Shown: positions 26,271 to 37,357, counted from the first letter of the stretch. The stretch: DNA of 64,000 nt from Rhizobium sp. Root1203 (GCF_001424945.1 NZ_LMCW01000012.1:988414-1052413), one strand, 5' to 3'. Notes: generated by a model from the sequence alone, not told the origin. Numbers and translations are program-made.

Positions 26271-26288
26271 GTCGCACCGCTGCGACAC
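26271..26288. promoter_or_regulatory. Perfect TGTCGCA-N4-TGCGACA operator upstream of the aldehyde dehydrogenase gene
   Basis: Exact 7-base arms (8 bases counting flanking G/C at 26270 and 26289) around the spacer CCGC, 108 bases before the dehydrogenase start. It matches the element upstream of the regulator gene in sequence and spacing. Confidence 0.7.
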
Positions 26289-26395
26289 AGTGCAGTGCGG
26301 TATCGGTTTGCAGACCTGTTTCCCGACCGAAAAGGCGCGCAGATTTCCTCCCATGGGTTCGCTTAGGGACCCGGCTCATCTCAAGGGAGGATGAC

Positions 26396-27904
26396 ATGCT
26401 GCATCAGAAAATCGTCGAGTCGCCGTTCAAGCTGAAATATGGCAACTTCATCGGCGGCGAGTGGCGAGAGCCGATCGAAGGCAGGTATTTCGACAACATC
26501 ACGCCCGTCACCGGCGGCAAGCTGTGCGAAATTCCACGCTCCAGCGAAAAGGACATCAACGCCGCCCTCGACGCTGCGCATGCCGCTAAGGACGCGTGGG
26601 CGCGAACCTCGGCAGCCGATCGCTCCAACATCCTGATGAAGATCGCCCAGCGAATGGAAGACAAGCTGGAACTGCTTGCGCAGGCCGAGACCTGGGACAA
26701 CGGCAAACCGATCCGCGAAACCATGGCCGCAGACATTCCGCTGGCGATTGACCACTTTCGCTACTTCGCCTCGTGCATCCGCGCTCAGGAAGGCTCGATC
26801 GGCGAGATCGATTACGATACCGTCGCCTATCACTTCCACGAGCCGCTCGGCGTCGTCGGCCAGATCATCCCCTGGAATTTCCCGATCCTGATGGCGGCCT
26901 GGAAGCTGGCGCCGGCGCTTGCCGCCGGCAACTGCGTCGTCATCAAGCCGGCCGAACAGACCCCTGCCTCGCTTCTCGTCTGGGCCGAGCTGATCGGCGA
27001 CCTTCTGCCGCCTGGCGTGCTGAATATCGTCAACGGTTTTGGGCTCGAGGCGGGCAAGCCGCTCGCCACCAGCCCGCGTATCGCCAAGATCGCATTCACC
27101 GGCGAAACGACCACCGGCCGCCTCATTATGCAGTATGCCAGCCAGAACCTCATCCCGGTGACGCTGGAGCTCGGCGGCAAGTCGCCAAACATCTTCTTTG
27201 CCGACGTGATGGCTGAGGACGATGATTTTCTCGACAAGGCGCTCGAAGGCTTCGCGATGTTCGCGCTGAACCAGGGCGAGGTCTGCACGTGCCCCAGCCG
27301 TGCCCTCATCCAGGAATCGATCTACGACCGCTTCATGGAGCGCGCCGTCAAGCGCGTGGAAGCCATCAAGCAGGGCAATCCCCTCGACAGCGCAACGATG
27401 ATCGGCGCGCAGGCTTCGAACGAGCAGCTGGAGAAGATCCTCGCCTATCTGGACATCGGCAGGCAGGAGGGGGCTGAGGTCCTCGCCGGTGGCACGCGCA
27501 ACGAGCTCGGCGGCGACCTCGCCAACGGCTATTACGTCAAGCCGACGATCTTCAAGGGTCACAACAAGATGCGTGTTTTCCAGGAAGAAATCTTCGGCCC
27601 GGTGGTCTCCGTCACGACCTTCAAGGACGAAAAGGAAGCTCTGGAGATCGCCAATGACACCCTCTACGGCCTCGGCGCCGGCGTGTGGAGCCGCGATGCG
27701 AACCGCTGCTACCGCTTTGGTCGCGAAATTCAGGCCGGCCGCGTCTGGACCAATTGCTACCACGCCTATCCCGCGCACGCGGCTTTCGGCGGCTACAAGC
27801 AGTCCGGCATCGGCCGCGAGACTCACAAGATGATGCTCGACCATTACCAGCAGACCAAGAACATGCTGGTGAGCTACAGCCCGAAGGCGCTCGGCTTCTT
27901 CTGA
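26396..27904 (+). CDS. NAD-dependent aldehyde dehydrogenase (AldB/ExaC/AcoD-type)
   Basis: A 502-residue enzyme that oxidises short aldehydes such as acetaldehyde to acids. Visible motifs are [25 protein letters not shown] (NAD-binding region), LELGGKSPN with the general-base Glu, and [11 protein letters not shown] with catalytic Cys297. [10 protein letters not shown] lies near the C terminus. ATG 26396 follows AGGGAGG at 26384-26390. The AcoR-like regulator upstream and the DUF779 gene downstream are the usual neighbours of acetaldehyde dehydrogenases linked to ethanol, acetoin or PQQ-alcohol oxidation. Confidence 0.95.
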   Translation: MLHQKIVESPFKLKYGNFIGGEWREPIEGRYFDNITPVTGGKLCEIPRSSEKDINAALDAAHAAKDAWARTSAADRSNILMKIAQRMEDKLELLAQAETWDNGKPIRETMAADIPLAIDHFRYFASCIRAQEGSIGEIDYDTVAYHFHEPLGVVGQIIPWNFPILMAAWKLAPALAAGNCVVIKPAEQTPASLLVWAELIGDLLPPGVLNIVNGFGLEAGKPLATSPRIAKIAFTGETTTGRLIMQYASQNLIPVTLELGGKSPNIFFADVMAEDDDFLDKALEGFAMFALNQGEVCTCPSRALIQESIYDRFMERAVKRVEAIKQGNPLDSATMIGAQASNEQLEKILAYLDIGRQEGAEVLAGGTRNELGGDLANGYYVKPTIFKGHNKMRVFQEEIFGPVVSVTTFKDEKEALEIANDTLYGLGAGVWSRDANRCYRFGREIQAGRVWTNCYHAYPAHAAFGGYKQSGIGRETHKMMLDHYQQTKNMLVSYSPKALGFF

Positions 27905-27927
27905 GAAGGGCAGCGACTGTACCAACG

Positions 27928-27955
27928 ACCCGCTCCCATTGCGGAGCGGGTTTTC
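27928..27955 (+). terminator. Terminator after the aldehyde dehydrogenase gene
   Basis: ACCCGCTCC (27928-27936) pairs with GGAGCGGGT (27943-27951) over a 6-base loop, followed by TTTTCG. It sits before the DUF779 gene, so that gene may be expressed by partial read-through. Confidence 0.7.
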
Positions 27956-27975
27956 GCCGCGAGGATAGCAAAGCC

Positions 27976-28371
27976 ATGGACACCACCGTTTGCGGGCAAC
28001 CCCGCGTTCTTGCCACGGACGCTGCCATTGGGCTTATCGATGACATCAGGCAGGACCACCCGGACATCCTGTTTCACCAATCGGGCGGCTGCTGCGACGG
28101 CTCGTCGCCGATGTGCTATCCCGCCAGCGACTTCCTCATCGGCGAAAACGATGTGAAGCTGGGAGAGATCGCAGGCGTGCCGGTCTATATCAGCGCCAGC
28201 CAGTTCGAAGCATGGAAGCACACGCAGTTGATCATCGACGTAGTACCCGGCCGCGGTGGCATGTTCTCCCTCGATAACGGACGTGAGAAACGCTTTCTCA
28301 CCCGCTCCCGTCTTTTCGGAGACGGCGAGGCCTGTGCACTCCCAGGCGGGACGGGTCGCCCTGCCGGCTAG
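27976..28371 (+). CDS. DUF779 family protein
   Basis: A 131-residue protein with the DUF779 core: ILFHQSGGCCDGSSPMCYP, in which three cysteines could bind a metal, then GEIAGVPVYISASQFEAWKHTQLIIDVVPGRGG. The C-terminal SLDNGREKRFLTRSRLF also fits. DUF779 genes are almost always next to aldehyde dehydrogenase genes in proteobacteria; the molecular role is unknown. It lies 71 bases after the dehydrogenase, behind a terminator-like hairpin. Confidence 0.88.
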   Translation: MDTTVCGQPRVLATDAAIGLIDDIRQDHPDILFHQSGGCCDGSSPMCYPASDFLIGENDVKLGEIAGVPVYISASQFEAWKHTQLIIDVVPGRGGMFSLDNGREKRFLTRSRLFGDGEACALPGGTGRPAG

Positions 28372-28398
28372 CCATCCGGCCGACGGCATCGAACGAAC

Positions 28399-28951
<553 letters not shown>

Positions 28952-28955
28952 CCTT

Positions 28956-28984
28956 AATATGGGGCGCCCAGCCCCGTCCTTCAA
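28956..28984 (-). promoter_or_regulatory. Sigma-70-type promoter of the candidate sRNA
   Basis: TTGAAG (28984-28979) and CATATT (28961-28956) on the minus strand are separated by exactly 17 bases. The start site would fall near 28950, at the first base of the outer stem. Confidence 0.6.
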
Positions 28985-29068
28985 TTAATCGTCGCCTGAA
29001 ATAATGTCCGCGCTGAAATCTTCTTTCCAGAGATTGTCGGAATGGCGCGATATTCTACCGGGCGCAGA

Positions 29069-29749
29069 TCAGGCGCTGCCCGGAGCCGTGCCGAGTACGA
29101 TCGGAATCGCGCACATGACGACAATCACCGCGCCCTGCAGGATCGTGGCGATCACCATGGTGAACGCCCGCAGGGTGGAGATTTTGAGATCGGCCCTGAA
29201 CCACCGCGTCTCGATCGTCGCATACCACACCGTCACGACGGCCAAAGCGGCAAACCCTGCCAGCTGAGTCATATCCTGGCCGATCCGGACGAGCAGACTT
29301 GCAACGCTGATCCCAAGGGCAAACGGCGCCGCGACATAGCACTGACTGTAGAACGGTGGCCTCAACGAGCTGCGATCGATCGGTGTTCCGCGCTTGCGCA
29401 GAATCTTCACGGCCATCAGCAGCGGAAAGACGCTGTATGCGATTGCCCGAAAGAGGATCAGGTTGGAATCGCTTGCGAGCAGGGACGGACGTATCCAGGG
29501 CGCTTCCATCCTGCTGAAGCTCAGCTCCAGGCCATGCGCAAGGAAAAGCGTTATCACAAGAAACAGCGGCGGACTCAGCGTGTCGGTGTACTGCTCGGAC
29601 GCATCGTCGGAAAGCTCGACATCGGCATAGCGCATCATCGCCCCCGGATGGCGAATAGTTCGCCACAGGGTTATCGGATAGAAGACCATCCAGGAGACCA
29701 CCTCATACAGGAACTCCTCGAATGACTTCAGCATTCGCATGAAATCCAT
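29069..29749 (-). CDS. Multi-pass inner-membrane protein (Yip1/permease-like)
   Basis: A 226-residue protein with a cytoplasmic N terminus (FMRMLKSFEEFLYEVVSW), then about five hydrophobic segments (LFLVITLFLAHGLEL, LILFRAIAYSVFPLLMAV, APFALGISVASLLV, LAGFAALAVVTVWYATI, VIATILQGAVIVVMCAIPIVL). The layout resembles the Yip1-like 'permease' proteins of rhizobia. No transport motif is seen. ATG 29749 is chosen over a longer reading because AGGGGCGGG lies upstream. It follows thuR by 75 bases on the same strand. Confidence 0.6.
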   Translation of the reverse strand: MDFMRMLKSFEEFLYEVVSWMVFYPITLWRTIRHPGAMMRYADVELSDDASEQYTDTLSPPLFLVITLFLAHGLELSFSRMEAPWIRPSLLASDSNLILFRAIAYSVFPLLMAVKILRKRGTPIDRSSLRPPFYSQCYVAAPFALGISVASLLVRIGQDMTQLAGFAALAVVTVWYATIETRWFRADLKISTLRAFTMVIATILQGAVIVVMCAIPIVLGTAPGSA

Positions 29750-29824
29750 AGCCCGCCCCTCTCCCTTTCTCGCGCCATCCGCTGGCTTCCGACGCAAATG
29801 TACACACCAACAAACCGCAGCCGT

Positions 29825-30850
29825 TCAAACCTGAGGCTGTCGGAATGGCTCCGTCGATTCGCGCAGGATCAGCTCGACCGGCCACAACTCGTGAATATCA
29901 AGCGGCGATCGGCCGGACAGGAGTTGGAGGACGAGATCGGTGCAGCGCGTTCCGGCCGCACGCATCGAGGAGCGCGTGGCAGACAGCGAAGGCACCATGT
30001 TGTCGGCGGTAAGGTACGGAAACACATCGTCGTGTGCGATGACGGACACATCGCGTCCGATCTGCAAACCAAGCGACCGCGCCGCGCGGTAGACGCCAAG
30101 CGCCGTCATCATGGACCCTGCGACAATAGCCGTCGGAGGATTGGGCTGCTCGAGAAACGAACGCGCAAATCGAAAGCCGAGCTCGTCGGTGAAGTTGCCG
30201 CTCGCCATCAGCTGTGGATCGGGTTCAATTCCATGGCTCTGCAGGGCATTGCGAAACCCGCTGTCGCGATGAAGCGCGTAGGTCGCGCCCGGGCGCCCGT
30301 TGATCATCGCGATCCGCCGATGGCCGAGATCGATGAGATGCGACGTCGCTCGCCGGATCGCACCTTCGTTGTCGATGTCGAGCCAGGCATGCGGCACGTC
30401 GATATCGGAGCGCCCATGAACGAGAAACGGCATGCCGAGTTCGTGCAGCAGCGCAATGCGGTCGTCGTTTGGCCTCGGCGAATGTACGATGATCGCATCG
30501 ACGCGCCTGCTCTCGACAAGGCGGCGATAGTGCTGCATCTCGTCGCTCTGGTCGGGATCGGCCATTGGAATGACCAGGATATCGGTATCCTCCGACACCA
30601 GCCGCTCCGCCATGCCGGCCATGAACTCAGCGAAATGAAACTCGCCCGCACGGCCCATGACCACGCCGATCGCGCCGGCACGTCCGGTTTTCAGGCGTAC
30701 AGCATTGACGTTCGGCCGGTATCCCAGCCTGATCGCCTCTTCGGTGACGCGGGCGCGGGTCGTTTCGCTCACTTCGGGATAGCCGCTGAGCGCCCGGCTG
30801 ACGGTCGTCGGAGACAGCCCAACTTGTTTGGCGAACTCTTTAAGTTTCAT
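29825..30850 (-). CDS. thuR: LacI family repressor of the trehalose operon
   Basis: A 341-residue regulator. The N-terminal HTH is MKLKEFAKQVGLSPTTVSRALSGYPEVSE, with the hinge near residues 45-60. A periplasmic-binding-like sugar domain follows, including DNEGAIRRATSHLIDLGHRRIAMINGRPG. It is divergent from thuE, with two near-identical operator-like repeats in the shared region. By analogy with Sinorhizobium ThuR it should repress thuEFGKAB in the absence of trehalose or a related disaccharide. The gene symbol rests on synteny. Confidence 0.85.
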   Translation of the reverse strand: MKLKEFAKQVGLSPTTVSRALSGYPEVSETTRARVTEEAIRLGYRPNVNAVRLKTGRAGAIGVVMGRAGEFHFAEFMAGMAERLVSEDTDILVIPMADPDQSDEMQHYRRLVESRRVDAIIVHSPRPNDDRIALLHELGMPFLVHGRSDIDVPHAWLDIDNEGAIRRATSHLIDLGHRRIAMINGRPGATYALHRDSGFRNALQSHGIEPDPQLMASGNFTDELGFRFARSFLEQPNPPTAIVAGSMMTALGVYRAARSLGLQIGRDVSVIAHDDVFPYLTADNMVPSLSATRSSMRAAGTRCTDLVLQLLSGRSPLDIHELWPVELILRESTEPFRQPQV

Positions 30851-30942
30851 GCTCCGACGCGTCTTTCGTGATCAGCTTTTCAATCATTTGTACACCGTAG
30901 CCTACCGAGCCTCTTATGTCTGAACCGGGCGAAGCTGCAACA

Positions 30943-30961
30943 AGCCAAATCGATTTCAATT
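30943..30961. promoter_or_regulatory. ThuR operator-like repeat, thuR-proximal
   Basis: AGCCAAATCGATTTCAATT contains the 10-bp palindrome AAATCGATTT with a central CG step, as in LacI-family operators. A second copy, differing at one base, lies 176 bases away near thuE. Confidence 0.6.
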
Positions 30962-31118
30962 TTAATAATTACTCGTAGTGGACCAGGAACTGGTCGTCCA
31001 CAGGCAAAAACCGAACCATCCCCATGTTTTCGCTTCATTTAACATAAGTTCCAGGCGCATCATATTGGCGCTGTCATTGCCCACTTGACACCAAATCGCC
31101 CTTCTGACAATTTTTTCC

Positions 31119-31137
31119 AGCCAAACCGATTTCAATT
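31119..31137. promoter_or_regulatory. ThuR operator-like repeat, thuE-proximal
   Basis: AGCCAAACCGATTTCAATT matches the 30943 copy at 18 of 19 positions and lies 33 bases before the thuE start. The core AAACCGATTT differs by one base from the perfect palindrome. Two sites spaced ~176 bp apart could allow looping. Confidence 0.6.
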
Positions 31138-31169
31138 CACAGTCATTTGGTTCTTTTTGGGAGGAAGAT

Positions 31170-32435
31170 ATGAAGTTTCGTTTCACTGCGGTCGCCGTTG
31201 CGGCCGCTCTTTTCGGCATTGCGCAGCCATCGTTCGCAGCCGACATCAGCATTTCAGCGAGTTCGACCGGCAAGAACCTGGACCTCTTGCGCAAACAGCT
31301 CGACGCCTTCGAGAAGGAGACCGGCAACAAGGTCAGCATCGTGACCATGCCGTCGTCGTCCACCGAACAGTTCTCGCAATATCGCCTGTGGCTCGCAGCC
31401 GGAAACCAGGATGTCGACGTCTACCAGACCGATGTTATCTGGGCGCCGCAGCTGGCCGAACAGTTCCTCGATCTGAAGGATGCCGCCAAGGATGTCGTCG
31501 GCGATTTCTTCCCCTCGATCATCGCCTCGCAGACAGTCAACGACCGCCTGGTCGCGCTGCCGCTCTACACCGACGCACCGGCCTTCTTCTATCGTAAGGA
31601 TCTGCTCGACAAATACGGCAAGCAGCCGCCGAAGACCTGGGACGAGATGGCGGCAACCGCCAAGGAAATCCAGGAGAAGGAACGCGCAGCCGGCCAGAAG
31701 GATCTCTGGGGCTACGTCTTCCAGGGCAATGCCTATGAGGGCCTCACCTGCGACGCTCTCGAATGGATCAAGTCCTCCGGCGGCGGCCAGATCGTCGAGA
31801 CCGACGGCTCGATTTCCATCAACAACGAAAAGGCCGCGGCCGCCATCGAGCGCGCCAAGGGCTGGGTGGGAACCATTTCCCCATCCGGCGTGCTCGCCTA
31901 CCAGGAGGAAGAGTCCCGTGGCGTCTGGCAGACCGGAAACGCAGTCTTCATGCGCAACTGGCCCTACGCCTATTCGCTCGGCAATGGCGCCGACAGCGCC
32001 GTCAAGGGCAAGTTCGACGTGACCACGCTGCCGGTTGCCGCAGAGGGCGACCAGCCCTCCTCGACACTCGGAGGCTGGAACCTCGCCGTCTCCAAATATT
32101 CGAAAAGCCCGGATGCCGCTGTTGCCCTGGTTAAATTCCTGACCTCCAAGGAAAGCCAGAAGCAGCGCGCCATCGAGCTTTCCAACCTGCCCACCCTGCA
32201 GGCGCTCTACGACGACAAGGACGTTGCTGCTGCGCAACCGTTCATGCCGAACTGGAAGCCGATCTTCCAGAACGCCGTGCCGCGTCCGTCGGCTACGACC
32301 AAGGTCAAGTACAACGAGGTCTCCTCCAAGTTCTGGACCGCCGTCCACAATACCCTATCAGGCAGCGGAACCGCCGCTGAAAACCTCGAACTTCTCGAAG
32401 CAGAACTGACCACGCTCAAGGGCGACAGCTGGTGA
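31170..32435 (+). CDS. thuE: Trehalose/maltose-type ABC substrate-binding protein
   Basis: A 421-residue periplasmic sugar-binding protein. The signal peptide is ~23 residues (MKFRFTAVAVAAALFGIAQPSFA, cut before ADIS). MalE-like segments include FRFYQ-style QYRLWLAAGNQDVDVYQTDVIWAPQLAEQF and LPLYTDAPAFFYRKDLLDKYG. GGGAGGAAG precedes ATG 31170. As the first operon gene it would capture trehalose (and possibly maltose or sucrose) for ThuFGK. Export by Sec and location in the periplasm are inferred from the signal peptide. Confidence 0.9.
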   Translation: MKFRFTAVAVAAALFGIAQPSFAADISISASSTGKNLDLLRKQLDAFEKETGNKVSIVTMPSSSTEQFSQYRLWLAAGNQDVDVYQTDVIWAPQLAEQFLDLKDAAKDVVGDFFPSIIASQTVNDRLVALPLYTDAPAFFYRKDLLDKYGKQPPKTWDEMAATAKEIQEKERAAGQKDLWGYVFQGNAYEGLTCDALEWIKSSGGGQIVETDGSISINNEKAAAAIERAKGWVGTISPSGVLAYQEEESRGVWQTGNAVFMRNWPYAYSLGNGADSAVKGKFDVTTLPVAAEGDQPSSTLGGWNLAVSKYSKSPDAAVALVKFLTSKESQKQRAIELSNLPTLQALYDDKDVAAAQPFMPNWKPIFQNAVPRPSATTKVKYNEVSSKFWTAVHNTLSGSGTAAENLELLEAELTTLKGDSW

Positions 32436-32523
32436 CAGATCGAACCGGCAGCGGCGGCCTCCGCCGCTGCCGTCTCCGGCATGCCACCACCCAACATCGC
32501 CTCCAAAAGCGGGTATCGCACTC

Positions 32524-33510
32524 ATGACTGAAGCTGCAGTCTCTCAACCCCTCGGGTCGCAGGTCCGCGCCACCAGACGATTTTCGGAATTGCGCTCCGA
32601 GCGAGTCCGGTCGGCCTGGATGTTCCTGGCGCCGACGCTGTTCATCCTGGCCGTCGTTGCCGGATGGCCGCTCTTCAGAACCATCTATTTCAGCTTCACC
32701 AACGCATCGCTGACAAGTCTCGGCGACGCGGAGTTCGTAGGCTTCAAGAACTATCTGTCCTGGGTCACACTGAAAAGCGGCCGCACCGTCTATAGCGGCC
32801 TTCTCGCCGACCCCGCCTGGTGGGGAGCCGTCTCGAACACCCTGAAGTTCACCGTCCTCTCGGTCGCCATCGAAACCACCCTCGGCCTGATCGTGGCTCT
32901 GGTACTGAACGCCCAGTTCGCCGGACGCGGGATCGTCCGCGCCGCGATCCTCATTCCCTGGGCGATCCCGACAATCGTCTCCGCCAAGATGTGGGCGTGG
33001 ATGCTCAACGATCAGTTCGGCATCCTGAACGACATTCTCTTGGGGCTTGGCCTGATCAGCCAGAAGATCGCCTGGACTGCCAACCCGGACACGGCAATGA
33101 TTGCAGTGCTGATCGTCGACGTCTGGAAGACGACGCCATTCATGGCGCTGCTCATACTCGCCGGCCTGCAGATGGTTCCGGCCGATATTTACGAGGCAGC
33201 CAAGATCGATGGCGTCAATCCCGTCAAGGTGTTCTGGCGCCTGACCCTGCCGCTGGTGCGTCCGGCCATCATGGTCGCCGTCATCTTCCGCATGCTCGAC
33301 GCCATGCGCATCTTCGACCTTATCTACGTGCTGACGCCGAACAATGCCAAGACCAAGACGATGTCCGTCATGGCGCGCGAAAACCTTTTCGATTTCGACA
33401 AGTTCGCCTATGGGGCAACGGCCTCGACCGTCCTCTTCCTGATCATCGCGACGGTAACCGTGCTCTACATCTGGCTTGGCCGTGTCAATCTTGGCGGAGG
33501 CGAACGCTGA
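32524..33510 (+). CDS. thuF: Sugar ABC transporter permease ThuF (MalF-like)
   Basis: A 328-residue inner-membrane permease with a ~35-residue cytoplasmic N terminus and six helices. The EAA loop is IYEAAKIDGVNPVKVFWRLTLPLVRPAI, the contact with ThuK. The order thuE-thuF-thuG-thuK matches the Sinorhizobium trehalose/maltose/sucrose importer. The stop codon overlaps the thuG ATG by one base (TGATG). The Shine-Dalgarno before ATG 32524 is weak, so its translation may depend on thuE mRNA context. Confidence 0.9.
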   Translation: MTEAAVSQPLGSQVRATRRFSELRSERVRSAWMFLAPTLFILAVVAGWPLFRTIYFSFTNASLTSLGDAEFVGFKNYLSWVTLKSGRTVYSGLLADPAWWGAVSNTLKFTVLSVAIETTLGLIVALVLNAQFAGRGIVRAAILIPWAIPTIVSAKMWAWMLNDQFGILNDILLGLGLISQKIAWTANPDTAMIAVLIVDVWKTTPFMALLILAGLQMVPADIYEAAKIDGVNPVKVFWRLTLPLVRPAIMVAVIFRMLDAMRIFDLIYVLTPNNAKTKTMSVMARENLFDFDKFAYGATASTVLFLIIATVTVLYIWLGRVNLGGGER

Positions 33511-34340
33511 TGCTCCTCACTGCCACAAAGAACACGCTGTTCTACCTCCTCGTCGGCGTCATCGTGATCATCGCCATCTTTCCATTTTACTACGCGATCC
33601 TGACGAGCTTCAAAGCCGGCACCGAACTGTTTACCATCAACTACTGGCCAACCTCGATCTCGTTTGCCAACTATGCGAGCGTGCTGACGACAGGCAGCTT
33701 TATCCGCAGCCTCGGCAATTCGCTGCTGGTCGCCTGCGTGGTGGTCGCCGCGTCGCTGCTCCTTGCCGTCACCGCATCCTTTGCGCTGGCTCGCGTGCAT
33801 TTTCGCGGCCGGGCTTTGCTGATGCTGACAATCCTCTCAGTGTCGATGTTCCCGCAAATTGCCGTGCTGGCCGGCCTCTTCGAGCTTATCCGCTGGATCG
33901 GCATCTTCAACACGCCGTTCGCGCTGATCTTCTCCTACATGATCTTCACCCTGCCCTTCACGGTCTGGGTCCTGACAACGTTCATGCGGGATTTGCCCAT
34001 CGAAATCGAGGAGGCGGCAATCGTCGACGGCGCCTCCCCCTGGGTCATAATCACGCAGGTCTTCATGCCCCTGATGTGGCCCGCTTTGGTCACGACGGGC
34101 CTGCTTGCCTTCATTACGGCCTGGAATGAATTCCTCTTCGCCCTAACATTCACCTCATCGGATGCACAGCGAACGGTGCCGGTTGCAATCGCCCTGCTGT
34201 CGGGCGGGAGTCAGTTTGAAATCCCATGGGGTAACATCATGGCGGCATCGGTCATCGTCACGGTGCCTGTCGTTGTCCTGGTCCTGATATTCCAGCGTCG
34301 CATCATATCCGGCCTGACCGCCGGTGGCGTCAAAGGTTGA
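33510..34340 (+). CDS. thuG: Sugar ABC transporter permease ThuG (MalG-like)
   Basis: A 276-residue permease. The first helix is LFYLLVGVIVIIAIFPFYYAILTSF and the EAA loop is IEEAAIVDGASPWVIITQVFMPLMWPAL. AWNEFLFALTF, late in the protein, is typical of MalG-type partners. Its ATG lies in the thuF stop (TGATG at 33508), so translation is coupled. It pairs with ThuF to form the membrane channel for the disaccharide importer. Confidence 0.92.
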   Translation: MLLTATKNTLFYLLVGVIVIIAIFPFYYAILTSFKAGTELFTINYWPTSISFANYASVLTTGSFIRSLGNSLLVACVVVAASLLLAVTASFALARVHFRGRALLMLTILSVSMFPQIAVLAGLFELIRWIGIFNTPFALIFSYMIFTLPFTVWVLTTFMRDLPIEIEEAAIVDGASPWVIITQVFMPLMWPALVTTGLLAFITAWNEFLFALTFTSSDAQRTVPVAIALLSGGSQFEIPWGNIMAASVIVTVPVVVLVLIFQRRIISGLTAGGVKG

Positions 34341-34352
34341 AGAAAGCAAGAT

Positions 34353-35381
<1,029 letters not shown>

Positions 35382-35451
35382 CAACCACTCGAACCACCGA
35401 TCGGCTGGCTTCCCACCGGCTGATCCAACATCCGCATGAAGGAGTAACGTC

Positions 35452-36237
35452 TTGTCTATTCGCACCATCGTCTGGGGTGAAAACATCCACGAAACCACCA
35501 ACGCCATCGTTCGGGGCATCTATCCCGACGGCATGCACACGACCATCGCCAACGCGCTGAATACCGATCCGGCGATCAAGGCGACAACGGCGACGCTCCA
35601 GGAGCCGGAACATGGCCTGACCGAGGCCCGCCTTGCCGAGACAGACGTCCTGACGTGGTGGGGCCACAAGGACCACGGCGCCGTTTCCGACGTTGTCGTC
35701 GAGCGCGTTGCCAAGCGTGTCTGGGAGGGCATGGGCCTTCTCGTCCTGCATTCCGGCCACTTCTCGAAAATCTTCAAGCGCCTGATGGGCACCCCCTGCG
35801 CGCTCAAGTGGCGCGAGGCCGGAGAGCGCGAGCGCCTGTGGACCATCAACCCGCGTCATCCGATTGCAGCCGGCATCGACGAGAACTTTGTGCTGGAAAA
35901 CGAGGAGATGTACGGCGAGCAGTTCTCCGTACCGGAACCGCTCGAAACGGTGTTCATCTCATGGTTCCAGGGCGGCGAAGTCTTCCGCTCGGGCCTCACC
36001 TGGCGGCGCGGCGCCGGCAACATCTTCTATTTCCGGCCTGGCCACGAGACCTATCCGACCTATCACGATGCGAACGTCCAGAAGGTGCTCATCAACGCGG
36101 TGAAATGGGCCTATAACCCTCAAGGTGACCTGAAGAGCATCACCGATGCCCCGAACGTTCCGGTCGAGAAGGCGCATGAGCCGATCGTCGAACGCGGCCC
36201 GAGACTGCACCAGGCCGGCGAAGCCGGTTACCGCTGA
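35452..36237 (+). CDS. thuA: ThuA family trehalose utilization protein
   Basis: A 261-residue protein. VVWGEN-type opening ([27 protein letters not shown]), [30 protein letters not shown] and [19 protein letters not shown] are the ThuA/glutamine-amidotransferase-like fold. In Sinorhizobium, ThuA and ThuB act in catabolism of trehalose and related disaccharides through a 3-keto pathway. The start is TTG 35452, with AAGGAG (35439-35444) 7 bases upstream; no closer ATG exists. It is followed by thuB after 13 bases. Confidence 0.93.
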   Translation: MSIRTIVWGENIHETTNAIVRGIYPDGMHTTIANALNTDPAIKATTATLQEPEHGLTEARLAETDVLTWWGHKDHGAVSDVVVERVAKRVWEGMGLLVLHSGHFSKIFKRLMGTPCALKWREAGERERLWTINPRHPIAAGIDENFVLENEEMYGEQFSVPEPLETVFISWFQGGEVFRSGLTWRRGAGNIFYFRPGHETYPTYHDANVQKVLINAVKWAYNPQGDLKSITDAPNVPVEKAHEPIVERGPRLHQAGEAGYR

Positions 36238-36250
36238 GGAGCATGAGCAA

Positions 36251-37357
36251 ATGCGTCTACTCGTTCTTGGAACAGGCGTTATGGCCAAAAACCAGGTCGC
36301 CAACTTCATCGCTATCGACGGCGTGGAGGTGGTCGGTGCCGTCGATACGGACCAAGCTCGCCTCGATGAATTCGCAAATCACTTCCATATCGAAAAGCGT
36401 TTCCGTACGCTTGAGGAAGCGATCGCCTGGGGCGAATTCGATGCGGCGACCAACGTCACGCCTGATCGCATCCACCATGCGACCAGCCTGGCGCTGATCG
36501 CTGCCGGCAAGCATGTATTCTGCGAAAAGCCGCTGGCTGAAAATTATGCCGAGGCGCTGGAAATGACGGAAGCGGCCGAAGCCGCCGGCGTCATCAACAT
36601 GGTCAACCTCACCTACCGCAACGTCGCACCGCTGCAGCGTGCCCGTGAAATGGTGCTGGCCGGCGAACTCGGCACGATCCGCCACGTCGAGGCATCCTAC
36701 CTGCAAAGCTGGCTGGTTTCGCGCGCCTGGGGCGACTGGCGCACGGAATCGCGCTGGCTGTGGCGCCTGTCGACCGGACACGGCTCGAACGGTGTGCTCG
36801 GCGATGTTGGCATCCACATCCTCGATTTCGCCGCCTATGGCGCGGCGACCGATATCGACCATGTCTTCGCCCGCCTCAAGACCTTCAACAAGGCGCCGGG
36901 CGGACAGATCGGCGAATATCTGCTCGACGCCAACGACAGCTTCACGATGTCCGTCGACTTCACCAACGGTGCACTCGGCGTCATCCACGCCACACGGTGG
37001 GCCACGGGTCACCTCAACGAACTGAAGTTGCGCATCTACGGTGAAAAGGGCAGCCTCGAAGTCGTCCATCGCCCCGATGGCTCGGATCTGCGCGGCTGCT
37101 TCGGCGAGGACATCGAAACCGCCACCTGGCGCGACATCGAGGTCCCTCCCGTCCTGACCAACTACCAGCGTTTCGCCGAGGCGGTCAGAACAGGAAAGCA
37201 GGACGACCCGACCTTCCGCCACGCCGCGAACCTGCAGAAGGTCATCGACCTCGCGATCGTGTCGGAGAAGGAACGGCGGGAGCTTAATCTGCTGACTGCT
37301 CAGGAGCAGGAAAGCCCGCAAGATAAGCGCATACCGCCGCTGACGATCGTCGTTTAG
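36251..37357 (+). CDS. thuB: Gfo/Idh/MocA family oxidoreductase ThuB
   Basis: A 368-residue NAD(P)-dependent dehydrogenase. The Rossmann motif at the N terminus is LVLGTGVMAKNQVANF, with AGKHVFCEKPLAENYAEA containing the EKP catalytic lysine near residue 98. The C-terminal alpha/beta domain includes GVLGDVGIHILDFAAYG with a likely catalytic His. It would oxidise the sugar at C3. ATG 36251 has GAGGAG nine bases upstream; the reading from 36146 overlaps thuA and is not supported. It is the last gene of the operon. Confidence 0.93.
   Translation: MRLLVLGTGVMAKNQVANFIAIDGVEVVGAVDTDQARLDEFANHFHIEKRFRTLEEAIAWGEFDAATNVTPDRIHHATSLALIAAGKHVFCEKPLAENYAEALEMTEAAEAAGVINMVNLTYRNVAPLQRAREMVLAGELGTIRHVEASYLQSWLVSRAWGDWRTESRWLWRLSTGHGSNGVLGDVGIHILDFAAYGAATDIDHVFARLKTFNKAPGGQIGEYLLDANDSFTMSVDFTNGALGVIHATRWATGHLNELKLRIYGEKGSLEVVHRPDGSDLRGCFGEDIETATWRDIEVPPVLTNYQRFAEAVRTGKQDDPTFRHAANLQKVIDLAIVSEKERRELNLLTAQEQESPQDKRIPPLTIVV

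Noticed and set aside
26250..26395. Sigma-54 promoter before the aldehyde dehydrogenase
   Set aside because: No clear TGGCAC-N5-TTGC; also the adjacent regulator lacks the AAA+ domain needed for sigma-54.
26381..27925. Minus-strand frame over the aldehyde dehydrogenase
   Set aside because: Composition-driven shadow; the plus-strand protein has complete ALDH motifs.
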